Of a stretch of DNA of 9,419 nucleotides, positions 1 through 5,709 are shown piece after piece. Below the pieces are notes generated by a model. The model searched no databases, was not told where the DNA came from, and saw only the letters and a program-made list of their open reading frames with translations. Within the stretch, counting starts at the first letter, position 1. Every line of letters starts with the position of its first letter. Made by a program: the position numbers and the translations under genes. Location of the stretch: the NCBI GenBank assembly GCA_025997715.1, contig BNUY01000123.1, positions 1 through 9,419 on the forward strand. Direction: 5' to 3'. This DNA comes from Spirochaetia bacterium (GTDB lineage Bacteria; Spirochaetota; Spirochaetia; Treponematales; Breznakiellaceae).

Positions 1-2
1 TC

Positions 3-71
3 GGAAACCTTAGGGACTCCCATGATTCCGAAAAAAACGGCTCCATCCAGGAATTGGGCCGGGAACATTAG
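3..71 (+). CDS. possible 3' end of an upstream gene (partial)
   Basis: The frame beginning at base 3 is open from the window edge and ends in TAG at 69-71, giving 22 residues (GNLRDSHDSEKNGSIQELGR and two more). Third codon positions are C/G-rich (13 of 22), as in neighbouring genes, which is the main reason to prefer this frame over the other open one (1-105). The piece is too short to identify. It could equally be non-coding. Confidence 0.3.
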   Translation, partial: GNLRDSHDSEKNGSIQELGREH

Positions 72-101
72 GCATGTTTCAAGAATAGGGCTGCTTGAGA
101 C

Positions 102-185
102 TTAGTTTTCGGACGGTCTGGGGGGGGCAACAGTGCGTGATGTGCCGGCACGGAATACCCGGACAACAGGTTTTGAGTATGCCAT
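102..185 (-). CDS. 27-aa small ORF with promoter, RBS and C8 tract
   Basis: The ORF starts at ATG 185 and ends with TAA at 104-102. It reads MAYSKPVVRVFRAGTSRTVA and then PPRPSEN. It is preceded at 6 nt by a near-ideal SD (AGGAAGAGG, 200-192) and by ATGACA-17-TATAAT. A run of eight C (minus strand, 127-120) falls in the codons for APP. Losing one C would change the tail to a lysine-rich end stopping at base 68, and losing two would give another short tail. The product is not recognised. It may be the remnant of a truncated gene, a leader peptide or a phase-variable small protein. The initiation signals are convincing; that the full 27-aa product matters is not. Confidence 0.4.
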   Translation of the reverse strand: MAYSKPVVRVFRAGTSRTVAPPRPSEN

Positions 186-209
186 ATTTTACCTCTTCCT
201 ATAAAATAG

Positions 210-238
210 ATTATACCAGTGAAAATTTATTTTGTCAT
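210..238 (-). promoter_or_regulatory. promoter of the 102-185 ORF, -35 inside repeat copy 1
   Basis: On the minus strand, ATGACA (238-233) is followed by a 17-bp spacer and a perfect TATAAT (215-210). The -35 is the edge of dispersed repeat copy 1. The predicted start near 203 leaves a leader of about 18 nt carrying the strong SD of the small ORF. The arrangement is the same as at the STAND gene promoter (8414-8442). Confidence 0.6.
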
Positions 239-266
239 GAGTATTTACGCACGATTTTGCAAAAAA
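234..266 (-). repeat. dispersed repeat, copy 1
   Basis: The plus strand shows GTCATGAGTATTTACGCACG, then ATTTTGCAAAAAAA. The core GTATTTACGCACG is shared with three other sites (291, 8445, 9235). Read on the minus strand, the repeat ends in ATGACA, which serves as a promoter -35. Copy 2 starts exactly 50 bp later in the same orientation. Confidence 0.75.
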
Positions 267-286
267 ACAGGAAAATTAATGATGGT

Positions 287-319
287 ATGAGTATTTACGC
301 ACGGTTTTTGGAAGAAAAA
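287..319 (-). repeat. dispersed repeat, copy 2
   Basis: ATGAGTATTTACGCACGG is followed by TTTTTGGAAGAAAAA. The core starts at 291, 50 bp after that of copy 1 (241). TTTTT and AAAAA flank a GGAAG centre as an inverted repeat. Unlike copies 1 and 3, the bases beyond ATGAG do not give ATGACA (GGTATGAG on the plus strand), and no good -10 follows on the minus strand, so this copy probably lacks its own promoter. Confidence 0.75.
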
Positions 320-373
320 GGCGATACCGGGGGAGAAACCCTGACGGAACGGGAGAAGAGTACGTGTGCGCTC

Positions 374-402
374 TTGCGCTTTTTTTATAACCATGATATA
401 GT
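374..402 (+). promoter_or_regulatory. promoter of the DUF4469 gene (extended -10)
   Basis: TATAGT (397-402) is preceded by TGA, forming an extended -10. A weak -35, TTGCGC (374-379), lies 17 bp upstream. The predicted start near 409 leaves a leader of about 65 nt. A TAAGGAG SD (462-468) sits 5 nt before ATG 474. The rest of 72-473 holds the two repeat copies and the minus-strand promoter; I see no convincing plus-strand gene in it. Confidence 0.5.
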
Positions 403-473
403 GGTGTATATTCGGATAGGGCTGCCCAACCACCAACACCTATATCGCCAATCTTCTCTCTAAGGAGCGCCCT

Positions 474-1244
474 ATGTCCCTCAATTTTACCGTAAAGGAT
501 GTGGTCCACAAAATCACCGTCAAGTTCGTTCACTCATTTCTGCCGGAGGCGAAAAAGGCCTACCATCTTAAAACGGTGTTTCAGCCGGAATTGGATATTC
601 ACGGCGTTGCGTCAAAAGGAGAAATCTATAACATAGGCGTCAGCCCGAAGGTGATCGTGGAGGGTATGACCGCCGGAATGGAACTTATCCATTACCTGGC
701 TGCGGACGGGTACAAGATCAAAACCCCGGTGTTCAACCTGAAAATGGGTGTAGGCGGGGAATATGACGGCGGGGAGACCCATCTTAACGAGGGAGTGTAC
801 CCGGAAGCCCGTTTGCAAGTGGCCGGCTCCCTGCGCCGATACCTGAAAGAACGGGTTCAAGTAGCATTTGACGGTATTGACAATGTCGATGGGTATATTG
901 CCAATGCGGTAGACGAGCTTACGGCTGCGACGGAACAGACGGTAACGATAGATAACCTGCTCTCGGTACACGGCTATGGCCTCAAAATAGACGGCGACGA
1001 GGCGCACCGGGGCGATACCGGGTTGTTTTTCATCACCCCCGAAGGGGAACACCGGGCCGCGAAGGCGGTGGCGGTAAACGAAAACCGCACCCTTACCGTA
1101 ATCGCCCCCATGGACCTGGTCCCCGGTACGGAATACCAGTTGCTCATCGTTACCCAGAGTTCGTCCAAGGGGGGCGGCGCCTTATTAAAGAACCTGAGGG
1201 AAGTCCGGTCCGATTTCACGTTGTTTGCCCAGACGGCAGCCTGA
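474..1244 (+). CDS. DUF4469 / HU-like DNA-binding domain protein
   Basis: This 256-aa protein matches the family pairing an N-terminal HU/IHF-like domain with a C-terminal Ig-like DUF4469 domain, found in Bacteroidetes and spirochaetes. The N-terminal half (about 1-130) contains PEARLQVAGSLRRYLKERV, typical of the domain. The C-terminal part (about 155-255) has TVTIDNLLSVHGYGLKIDGD, a GLFFITPEGEHRAAKAV segment and a beta-rich LTVIAPMDLVPGTEYQLLIV stretch as in DUF4469. There is no signal peptide or membrane segment, so it is predicted to be cytoplasmic. The likely role is nucleoid or DNA binding; the biological function of the family is poorly known. A TAAGGAG site supports the start. The TGA stop lies in the first, partial unit of the 23-bp tandem array, so the array abuts or has replaced the original 3' end. 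Confidence 0.8.
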   Translation: MSLNFTVKDVVHKITVKFVHSFLPEAKKAYHLKTVFQPELDIHGVASKGEIYNIGVSPKVIVEGMTAGMELIHYLAADGYKIKTPVFNLKMGVGGEYDGGETHLNEGVYPEARLQVAGSLRRYLKERVQVAFDGIDNVDGYIANAVDELTAATEQTVTIDNLLSVHGYGLKIDGDEAHRGDTGLFFITPEGEHRAAKAVAVNENRTLTVIAPMDLVPGTEYQLLIVTQSSSKGGGALLKNLREVRSDFTLFAQTAA

Positions 1245-1387
1245 TCCGTCGACTGATCTAAGCCTAAGTGGTCGGCCGATCTAAGCCTGATCGGTCGACT
1301 GATCTAAGCCTGATCGGTCAGCCGATCTAAGCCTGATCGGTCAGCCGATCTAAGCCTGATCGGTCAGCCGATCTAAGCCTGATCGGT
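1239..1387. repeat. 23-bp tandem array of GATC-bounded dyads
   Basis: About six and a half head-to-tail units of 23 bp. Units start at 1255, 1278, 1301, 1324, 1347 and 1370 (last partial), preceded by a partial unit at 1239-1254. Each unit is GATCTAAGCCTGATCGGT plus CAGCC in the three identical copies (1301, 1324, 1347). Between 7-bp TAAGCCT spacers lies a 16-bp dyad, GATCGGTCAGCCGATC, with 6-bp arms and a 4-nt centre. Variant units keep most of the dyad, for example GATCGGTCGACTGATC at 1289. Twelve GATC sites fall within about 140 bp. Because 23 is not a multiple of 3, the TAA and TGA in each unit close all frames, so the array is non-coding. There are no unique spacers, so it is not CRISPR. 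Confidence 0.95.
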
Positions 1388-1415
1388 ACCTACCGGAAAC
1401 GGTTTTGAGCATTTA

Positions 1416-1444
1416 TTTACAAGATCAAGGTAATACGATATAGT
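1416..1444 (+). promoter_or_regulatory. promoter of the 1493-2267 gene pair
   Basis: TTTACA (1416-1421), a 17-bp spacer and TATAGT (1439-1444), with five of six matches to each sigma-70 hexamer. The predicted start near 1451 gives a leader of about 42 nt. The promoter lies directly after the GATC array. Confidence 0.6.
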
Positions 1445-1492
1445 GAAGAAGGGAGGAGGCTAAGACAAAATGGCCTTCTATAGGAGATTGAT

Positions 1493-1729
1493 ATGACGAC
1501 ACAGAAGATGAGTTTGGAAGAATGCCTTGCGATTGACCATGAATTCATCGTTAGGCGGCGGACGGGCGATAAAGAAGAAGCCAGCGCATGGTATCGGGCA
1601 AAAATCCCCATGTTCCCCTGGCTGGCAAAACTCATGAAAGAAAGAGTCGGGGCTGATTTTTTACGAAGCCAGGGGTACAACCTGAGCGAGGCGGATGCGG
1701 AATTTGGACCCGGCTGGCTTGATAAATAG
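1493..1729 (+). CDS. hypothetical protein, 78 aa
   Basis: A small soluble protein that I do not recognise. It is mostly helical and charged (MSLEECLAIDHEFIVRRRTG near the start), with a PMFPWLAKLMKERVGADFL segment at about residues 41-59 and the ending FGPGWLDK. There is no signal peptide or membrane segment. The ATG is preceded at 6 nt by AGGAG (1482-1486) and by a good promoter, so the start is secure. Its 3' end overlaps the next gene by 35 bp in another frame, suggesting translational coupling. A toxin-antitoxin-like pair is conceivable but there is no motif to support it. Confidence 0.65.
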   Translation: MTTQKMSLEECLAIDHEFIVRRRTGDKEEASAWYRAKIPMFPWLAKLMKERVGADFLRSQGYNLSEADAEFGPGWLDK

Positions 1730-2267
1730 CATCAATGATGCTATTTATTTGATTGTCCGCGGCCGTATTGCCCGACGTACCAAAGGCCAAGCGGAACAGG
1801 GGCTGGAGGATTTTGAGGAAGGTATTGCATTGGCTATGGATGCCTTTACCGAAGCGGCTGCATCCTCTGATCCATATCTCATGCTCCTTGCCGAGTACGT
1901 CTTTGTTACTCAGGAGCTTGAAAGCGGTTACCCCGAAGAAAAGGAAGCCCTTGCCAGCTACCGTGCCGCCATAGCCGATTTTGATGACGCTTTTCGGGCT
2001 TTGGAAGTGGTAAAGATCCCATCTATTTATCAAGGCGTTGAAAAAGCTTTTCCGCGCAAAGGCAATTACCGGCATAACGAATGTCCAAAGGATGCCTTTC
2101 ATGTCGCCTATATCGGCCATCGGACACGTTTGCAGAATACCCTCAAGCAAATGGGGATAGATCCGCTGGAAAGGTCATTCCGGGAAAAACGAATACAAAC
2201 CTGCCCCATCGCTCAGACAGCCTATGTGGTTCTGCAAAAAAAGGCTCTCGAAGAACCGCAGCCTTAA
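1695..2267 (+). CDS. hypothetical protein, 190 aa
   Basis: A predicted helical cytoplasmic protein of unknown function. The segment at about residues 20-60 (RGRIARRTKGQAEQGLEDFE onward) and the acidic stretch at about 78-105 (ESGYPEEKEALASYRAAIAD) resemble helical-repeat proteins without a clean TPR consensus. The C-terminal half has CPKDAFHVAYIGHRTRLQNT and ends KKALEEPQP. ATG 1695 lies inside the preceding gene and has only a weak GAGG SD, so expression probably depends on coupling to it; a TTG start further in is possible. Only 17 bp separate its stop from that of the convergent antitoxin gene, and no terminator is visible there. Confidence 0.65.
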   Translation: MRNLDPAGLINSINDAIYLIVRGRIARRTKGQAEQGLEDFEEGIALAMDAFTEAAASSDPYLMLLAEYVFVTQELESGYPEEKEALASYRAAIADFDDAFRALEVVKIPSIYQGVEKAFPRKGNYRHNECPKDAFHVAYIGHRTRLQNTLKQMGIDPLERSFREKRIQTCPIAQTAYVVLQKKALEEPQP

Positions 2268-2284
2268 AAAGTTGTACATACGAA

Positions 2285-2506
2285 TTACGATACCGACATC
2301 AAACGCTCAACCACAATATGGGAAACATACTCATTTACCGATTGCGCGCTTTTATCTGCGTTATATCTGATTGTATTTACAATCTCCTCCGGCAGCTGTA
2401 ATGTTCTCAATAACAATTCACCGCGCGCCGCATCGACAACGTATTTTGCCTTATCCGGCATTACATCGTCACCCTTTTTCCAAATCACCGTTACATCATT
2501 ACTCAT
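2285..2506 (-). CDS. ribbon-helix-helix type antitoxin
   Basis: This 73-aa protein has its C-terminal half (about residues 32-70) patterned as a ribbon-helix-helix: a short strand (LLLRTLQL), a helix beginning LPEEIVNTIRYNADKS, a turn, and a second helix beginning SVNEYVSHIVVERL. This is the usual DNA-binding fold of type II antitoxins that repress their own operon. Its ATG overlaps the stop of the upstream small toxin-like gene (ATGA), and GGAGG lies 5 nt before the start within that gene, the standard layout of a translationally coupled toxin-first TA operon. Its partner carries a premature TAG, so this may be an orphaned antitoxin. The family name is inferred from pattern, not from a search. 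Confidence 0.6.
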   Translation of the reverse strand: MSNDVTVIWKKGDDVMPDKAKYVVDAARGELLLRTLQLPEEIVNTIRYNADKSAQSVNEYVSHIVVERLMSVS

Positions 2507-2751
2507 TTCAATACCTCCTCAAGAAGTTTCTCATTATGTGCCGTTATCAAATCCGCATGTATGACAAAGACCTGTCCATTTGTTCCCGTATCCATAATCA
2601 CTTCCAGAGCTCTCGCCTTAGAGTCAAAGCCTAAAAATAACAATTTCTCCGGCGCTTCTCTCAGTTCAGTAATTACCTATGGTTCGGCGATTACTGTCAA
2701 CATATCAACATCCGATATTCCATGTTTTCGCGCGGAATTGAGAATAACCAT
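2503..2751 (-). pseudogene. small toxin gene interrupted by an in-frame TAG
   Basis: One reading frame runs 83 codons from ATG 2751 to TGA 2503, broken only by TAG at 2679-2677 (codon 25). It reads MVILNSARKHGISDVDMLTV, IAEP, stop, then VITELREAPEKLLFLGFDSK and continues through ALEVIMDTGTNGQVFVIHAD to the end. The SARKHGxSxxD start, LYLGxD-like strand and FVIHA strand match a family of small toxin-like proteins (BrnT/RelE-like in size and gene context). GGAG precedes the ATG, a good promoter lies upstream, and the last codons overlap the antitoxin start. A single T or C to G change in a Tyr codon would explain the TAG. Sequencing error or a suppressor tRNA are alternatives. Confidence 0.65.
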
Positions 2752-3068
2752 TGCTTTTTTCTCCAATACCTACTATACCCGCAAACCCGGCGCCAATCAA
2801 GGCCCTCTGAATAAGCCGCCTGCCGTTCCATCTTTTCCGGACAGGCGGCTGTGGTGTTACTTCTTCTTTGAAGGAGCTTTGGGCTTAGTTGCGGCTTTCG
2901 GTTTCGCGGCGGCTTAATCATTTTATTAAAATCATCAATCGCTTCTTCATACTCAGCAATACGAAAATATGCTTTCCCGCGAATCTTATAAGCGCCCGCG
3001 TCAGCAGGATTCAAACGGATTGCTTCGGTAAGGTCCGCAATCGCCTTGATTGCTTCTTCTCTATCCAT
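2697..3068 (-). CDS. small TPR protein with frameshifted C-terminus
   Basis: ATG 3068 is chosen because AAGGAG sits 6 nt upstream; an ATG at 3098 has no such site. The first 51 residues hold a clear TPR motif: AIADLTEAIRLNPADAGAY, then KIRGKAYFRIAEYEEAIDDF. After residue 51 the current frame becomes unlike protein (PPRNRKPQLSPKLL onward) and runs 72 more residues into the toxin promoter and gene. The -1 frame instead gives AAAKPKAATKPKAPSKKK and stops at 2857, just before a hairpin. The ancestral product was therefore probably about 70 aa, a TPR plus a basic Lys/Ala/Pro tail. The gene lies 42 bp after the channel gene in the same direction and is likely its operon partner. TPRs mediate protein contacts. 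Confidence 0.6.
   Translation of the reverse strand: MDREEAIKAIADLTEAIRLNPADAGAYKIRGKAYFRIAEYEEAIDDFNKMIKPPRNRKPQLSPKLLQRRSNTTAACPEKMERQAAYSEGLDWRRVCGYSRYWRKKQWLFSIPRENMEYRMLIC
2772..2800 (-). promoter_or_regulatory. promoter of the 2285-2751 TA pair
   Basis: On the minus strand, TTGATT (2800-2795), a 17-bp spacer and TATAGT (2777-2772). The predicted start near 2765 lies just upstream of the toxin RBS (GGAG) and ATG 2751. It gives the TA pair transcription independent of the upstream operon. Confidence 0.6.
2814..2850 (-). terminator. hairpin, probable end of the STAND/channel/TPR operon
   Basis: A 9-bp stem (AGCCGCCTG with CAGGCGGCT) continues as CCG/CGG past one unpaired base, around a 12-nt loop. 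On the minus strand it starts 6 nt after TAA 2859-2857, the stop of the ancestral TPR reading frame. The downstream sequence (TATTCAGAGG) is not a U-run, so it is not a textbook intrinsic terminator; it may instead protect the mRNA 3' end. Confidence 0.5.
2857..2913 (-). other. displaced C-terminal tail of the TPR gene (-1 frame)
   Basis: In this frame the sequence encodes AAAKPKAATKPKAPSKKK and then TAA. Low-complexity Lys/Ala/Pro tails of this kind are common at the ends of small bacterial proteins and unlikely by chance. One base inserted near 2914-2917 (the ATTAAG junction) would join it to the TPR frame. No slippery heptamer is visible, so a deletion is more likely than programmed frameshifting. 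Confidence 0.55.
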
Positions 3069-3110
3069 CTTTTTCTCCTTAATTAGCCCGTAATACACAC
3101 AGGCCCTTGT

Positions 3111-5099
3111 TCATTCTTTCTGCGCCATCCCCTGGTATTCCCGCAGCATATACGGCAATGCCCGCGAAATGTTGATATCATAGAGCTTGACATCAATCTT
3201 CTTGTCATCTTCACCCAAGTCCCCATACCCCTTGATATCCTCGTGAATAAGCCGGGCCTTATAATACTCCCGTTTTTTGTCCGCGGCAATCCCCGCCGCT
3301 TCTTCCGCCGAGGGGGCACGGAACCCGACCAGCAGTTTTTCTGTAACCCAGCGATTATGCTCCATCCGGGCGGCAAGTTCTATCTGCTGTTCATCCAATT
3401 CCACCCCCGGCTGTATCCCCAATGAACGCTGCTTGACCGGGATAAAATTGGCGCAATAGCGGTTGGACGCCTTTAGGGCGGATACGTTGTCGGCTGCTTT
3501 CCAGTTCTCCATCCAATTCCGTCTGATTACATCCGCCGGGAATTCTTTTACGATTGATTCATTTGACGTGTTGTCGTAGGTATATTTTACCATCATGGGT
3601 AAAAGATCATCCGCCCGTTCCAGGTCGTAGCAGTTCTGCAGCATCCCGAAGGGTTTTACGTTTTTGTATTTCCGGTATTCAGTTTCGGAGCGGTGCTTTG
3701 ACAGCATTGCTATGGTGCCGTAGGATAAAGACTGGCGGATAAGCACCTGTGCGCCGGAGTCGTACACTTCCCGCGGCAGATAGAGGCCGCAGGCAAGGGC
3801 GGCGGGTGTTTCGGCAGCGGCCGCCGCTATGGTAAGGAAGGTGTCTTTTTTCGCACTCAATTTAACAAGATATTTTTGAACCTCCTCCTGTTCAAATCGT
3901 GCCTTGATAAACTCAAACTCCACATCGGTGAATTGGTATTGTTCTTTTGTAACGGCATAAGAAAGGTTTTCGTCCTCCACGCCTTCATCGATATCCCTAT
4001 ACCACCAGTTAACTTTATCCATGAACGATCCAAGCCTGCCCTTGAGAAAATCAAGCTCCCGGTCCGCGTGTTCGTCAATAAGGGTGATCGTTGTTTTGAT
4101 CCCCTTGGTAACATAATTGGGGAAGTGGCAGATATGCGCCGCCTGCAATGCCAGGGCAATACCCATGTTGGTCATACCGAGGACAAGCAGATGCACTTTT
4201 TTATCCGAATCGGCAGTAATGGGGTCGCGGTCCAGCGGCAGATAACGTACTTCCCCGCCATGGTAGCTCTGGTCAACAAAGACCTTTTGCGCCCAGAGCT
4301 CGCAGAAATTAAAGGGCACAAAATCAATGTGTTCCCGTATTTCAGGCAGGTCCTGCTGCTGGAAAGATGCAAAGGTTGCCTGCCGGTCAAACAGCACATG
4401 GCAGCGAATAGTTTTACCCTCCGGCGCAAGTATGCCGTTTATAATAGTAAGACATTCGATGTTCTGCGAATCCCGGTCTTCCTCGCCGCTTTCCCCCAGC
4501 AAAAAAACCGTGGTACAATCGGCAATGCGGAGCCTATCCATATCCTCCGGAGAAGTCCGGTTTCCGCTAACAATGGTAACCCGTTTTGCCGCATCCTTAT
4601 TCAGGTTTGAAAACAATTCATGCCGTACCCCCGCCGCCTCCCGCACCGTTTGAAGTACAATATCGCCCGTTTGTTTTTCCGCAAGGGACTGTATCAACCC
4701 TTCGCACATCGGGTCAAAGCCGATAATAACGACATGATCCTTGAAGCGGTAATACACCTCCCCGTCCTTTACCCGGTCAATACGCCGCTCAATAATATTG
4801 GTCAAGACGGAAACCAGCATCCCGGTGAGCAAAACCATCCCGAAAATATTGGTAATAAGAATCAACACCCGCCCTACCCCGGCAGTCTCGTCAAACCCGC
4901 CGACATCGATAAAATTAATGACCAGTGTCCAAAAACGCCCGTCAAAGGGGCCTTCCGGCGGATACAGCAGGGAGCTTACCCCAAGGAGAACGGCAAACAC
5001 CGCTATCGCCGTACCGGCAAAAAACAGCAGCTGCCTGCCTACCGTACCGGATATTGCCCGGTCTATGGCGCGGAATAGCTTGTCCAGGGCCCTTTTCAT
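3111..5099 (-). CDS. CASTOR/POLLUX-like ion channel with RCK-like and RyR-like domains
   Basis: This 662-aa protein has two predicted membrane helices (about 22-46 and 76-103) around a pore-loop-like segment, FWTLVINFIDVGGFDE (57-71). The arrangement matches bacterial and plant CASTOR/POLLUX-type channels, with no TVGYG potassium filter. A first Rossmann/RCK-like domain begins at HVVIIGFDPMCEGLIQSL (122-139) and a second at KVHLLVLGMTNMGIALALQA (301-320). The C-terminus (about 570-650; MEHNRWVTEKLLVGF, then YYKARLIHEDIKGYG) resembles the RyR domain of ryanodine receptors, also found in bacterial proteins. It is probably an inner-membrane cation channel gated by a cytosolic ligand; ion and ligand are not known. 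AAGGAG lies 7 nt before the ATG, which overlaps the upstream stop (ATGA). As partner of a STAND NTPase it could be the membrane effector of a defence system (inference). Confidence 0.75.
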   Translation of the reverse strand: MKRALDKLFRAIDRAISGTVGRQLLFFAGTAIAVFAVLLGVSSLLYPPEGPFDGRFWTLVINFIDVGGFDETAGVGRVLILITNIFGMVLLTGMLVSVLTNIIERRIDRVKDGEVYYRFKDHVVIIGFDPMCEGLIQSLAEKQTGDIVLQTVREAAGVRHELFSNLNKDAAKRVTIVSGNRTSPEDMDRLRIADCTTVFLLGESGEEDRDSQNIECLTIINGILAPEGKTIRCHVLFDRQATFASFQQQDLPEIREHIDFVPFNFCELWAQKVFVDQSYHGGEVRYLPLDRDPITADSDKKVHLLVLGMTNMGIALALQAAHICHFPNYVTKGIKTTITLIDEHADRELDFLKGRLGSFMDKVNWWYRDIDEGVEDENLSYAVTKEQYQFTDVEFEFIKARFEQEEVQKYLVKLSAKKDTFLTIAAAAAETPAALACGLYLPREVYDSGAQVLIRQSLSYGTIAMLSKHRSETEYRKYKNVKPFGMLQNCYDLERADDLLPMMVKYTYDNTSNESIVKEFPADVIRRNWMENWKAADNVSALKASNRYCANFIPVKQRSLGIQPGVELDEQQIELAARMEHNRWVTEKLLVGFRAPSAEEAAGIAADKKREYYKARLIHEDIKGYGDLGEDDKKIDVKLYDINISRALPYMLREYQGMAQKE

Positions 5100-5635
5100 G
5101 GCAAGTCTCCTTTAGGTAATTTATTCGCATTTATACCGCAGTATTTATAGCGGTCGCCGCAAGGCGGAACCGTTGAATGGCATCCTTTTTGATTCAAAAC
5201 ATCGTCTTCTTCGCCGGTAATAAAGCACAGGCGATATTTTTTCAATGCCTTGGTGATTGATTCGGGTTTGCCGTCTCCGTCAAGAATAGCATCAACCACA
5301 TAGAGGGTTGGCGGGTCATGTTCAAGATGGAATTCTGTCCGGCGGTTGCGGTCAACAAAAAGTTTTTTTATTTCTCCGGATGCTTTCTTTTTGCCCTTGA
5401 TGTAGCAATCGTGAAGAATCACATCAGAAAGAGATATTCCCCGGAGTAGTTTCGCCGCCTTCTTGATGGCGGCATCCGACGCCCAGGGTTTGTAATACTT
5501 AACTTGCAATAAAAAGCGTCCGAAAAGGTCTTTCAAGACATAGCGGTATCCATTTTTGACCGTTTTATCACCAGCGTTTTGATGCTGCGTGTAAAGCAGC
5601 CCGATAAGCGCCATATCGTTTTTGTCAATTTTCAT
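5096..5635 (-). CDS. unknown 179-aa protein, possible HNH-like motif
   Basis: The protein is cytoplasmic and rich in Lys/Asp. Residues 1-65 are predicted helical (MALIGLLYTQHQNAG, then VLKDLFGRFLLQVKYYKPWA). Residues 101-118 read EFHLEHDPPTLYVVDAIL, followed by KKYRLCFITGEEDDVLNQKG (132-151) and a Cys-containing end (CHSTVPPCGDRYKYCGIN). The EHDPP segment followed by a strand and the xTxEEDxxLNxxG pattern recall HNH-like nucleases, but a second catalytic His is not clearly placed, so this is a weak suggestion. The ATG is preceded by AGGAAGAG at 4 nt. The gene lies 74 bp after the STAND gene and overlaps the channel gene by 4 bp (ATGA), so its product is likely made with the channel, as accessory, regulator or second effector. 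Confidence 0.65.
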   Translation of the reverse strand: MKIDKNDMALIGLLYTQHQNAGDKTVKNGYRYVLKDLFGRFLLQVKYYKPWASDAAIKKAAKLLRGISLSDVILHDCYIKGKKKASGEIKKLFVDRNRRTEFHLEHDPPTLYVVDAILDGDGKPESITKALKKYRLCFITGEEDDVLNQKGCHSTVPPCGDRYKYCGINANKLPKGDLP

Positions 5636-5709
5636 GTGCTCTTCCTTTTGCGTTTATCCCCCGCCGGGCATATATTGATAACCCGTACATACGTGCAGGT
5701 ATGGTTCAC

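Noticed and set aside
287..310. Repeat as the start of a protein (MSIYARF in three copies)
   Set aside because: The frame is open for only a few codons after each copy, with no RBS, and copy 4 lacks the ATG. Conservation fits a DNA element better.
95..463. 122-aa plus-strand ORF
   Set aside because: It has no RBS, spans two copies of the dispersed repeat and an opposing promoter, and its composition is unlike protein. It includes the promoter of the following gene.
1239..1387. CRISPR array
   Set aside because: Units of 23 bp are head to tail with no unique spacers, and no cas gene is nearby.
2914..2925. Programmed -1 frameshift in the TPR gene
   Set aside because: There is no slippery heptamer at the junction; a one-base deletion explains it more simply.
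3068..3098. Longer start of the TPR protein at 3098
   Set aside because: ATG 3068 has AAGGAG at proper spacing inside what would be coding sequence, and the TPR begins just after it.
3876..4610. 244-aa plus-strand ORF opposite the channel gene
   Set aside because: The minus-strand frame has clear domain motifs, an RBS and operon overlap. The plus-strand frame has none and is a shadow.
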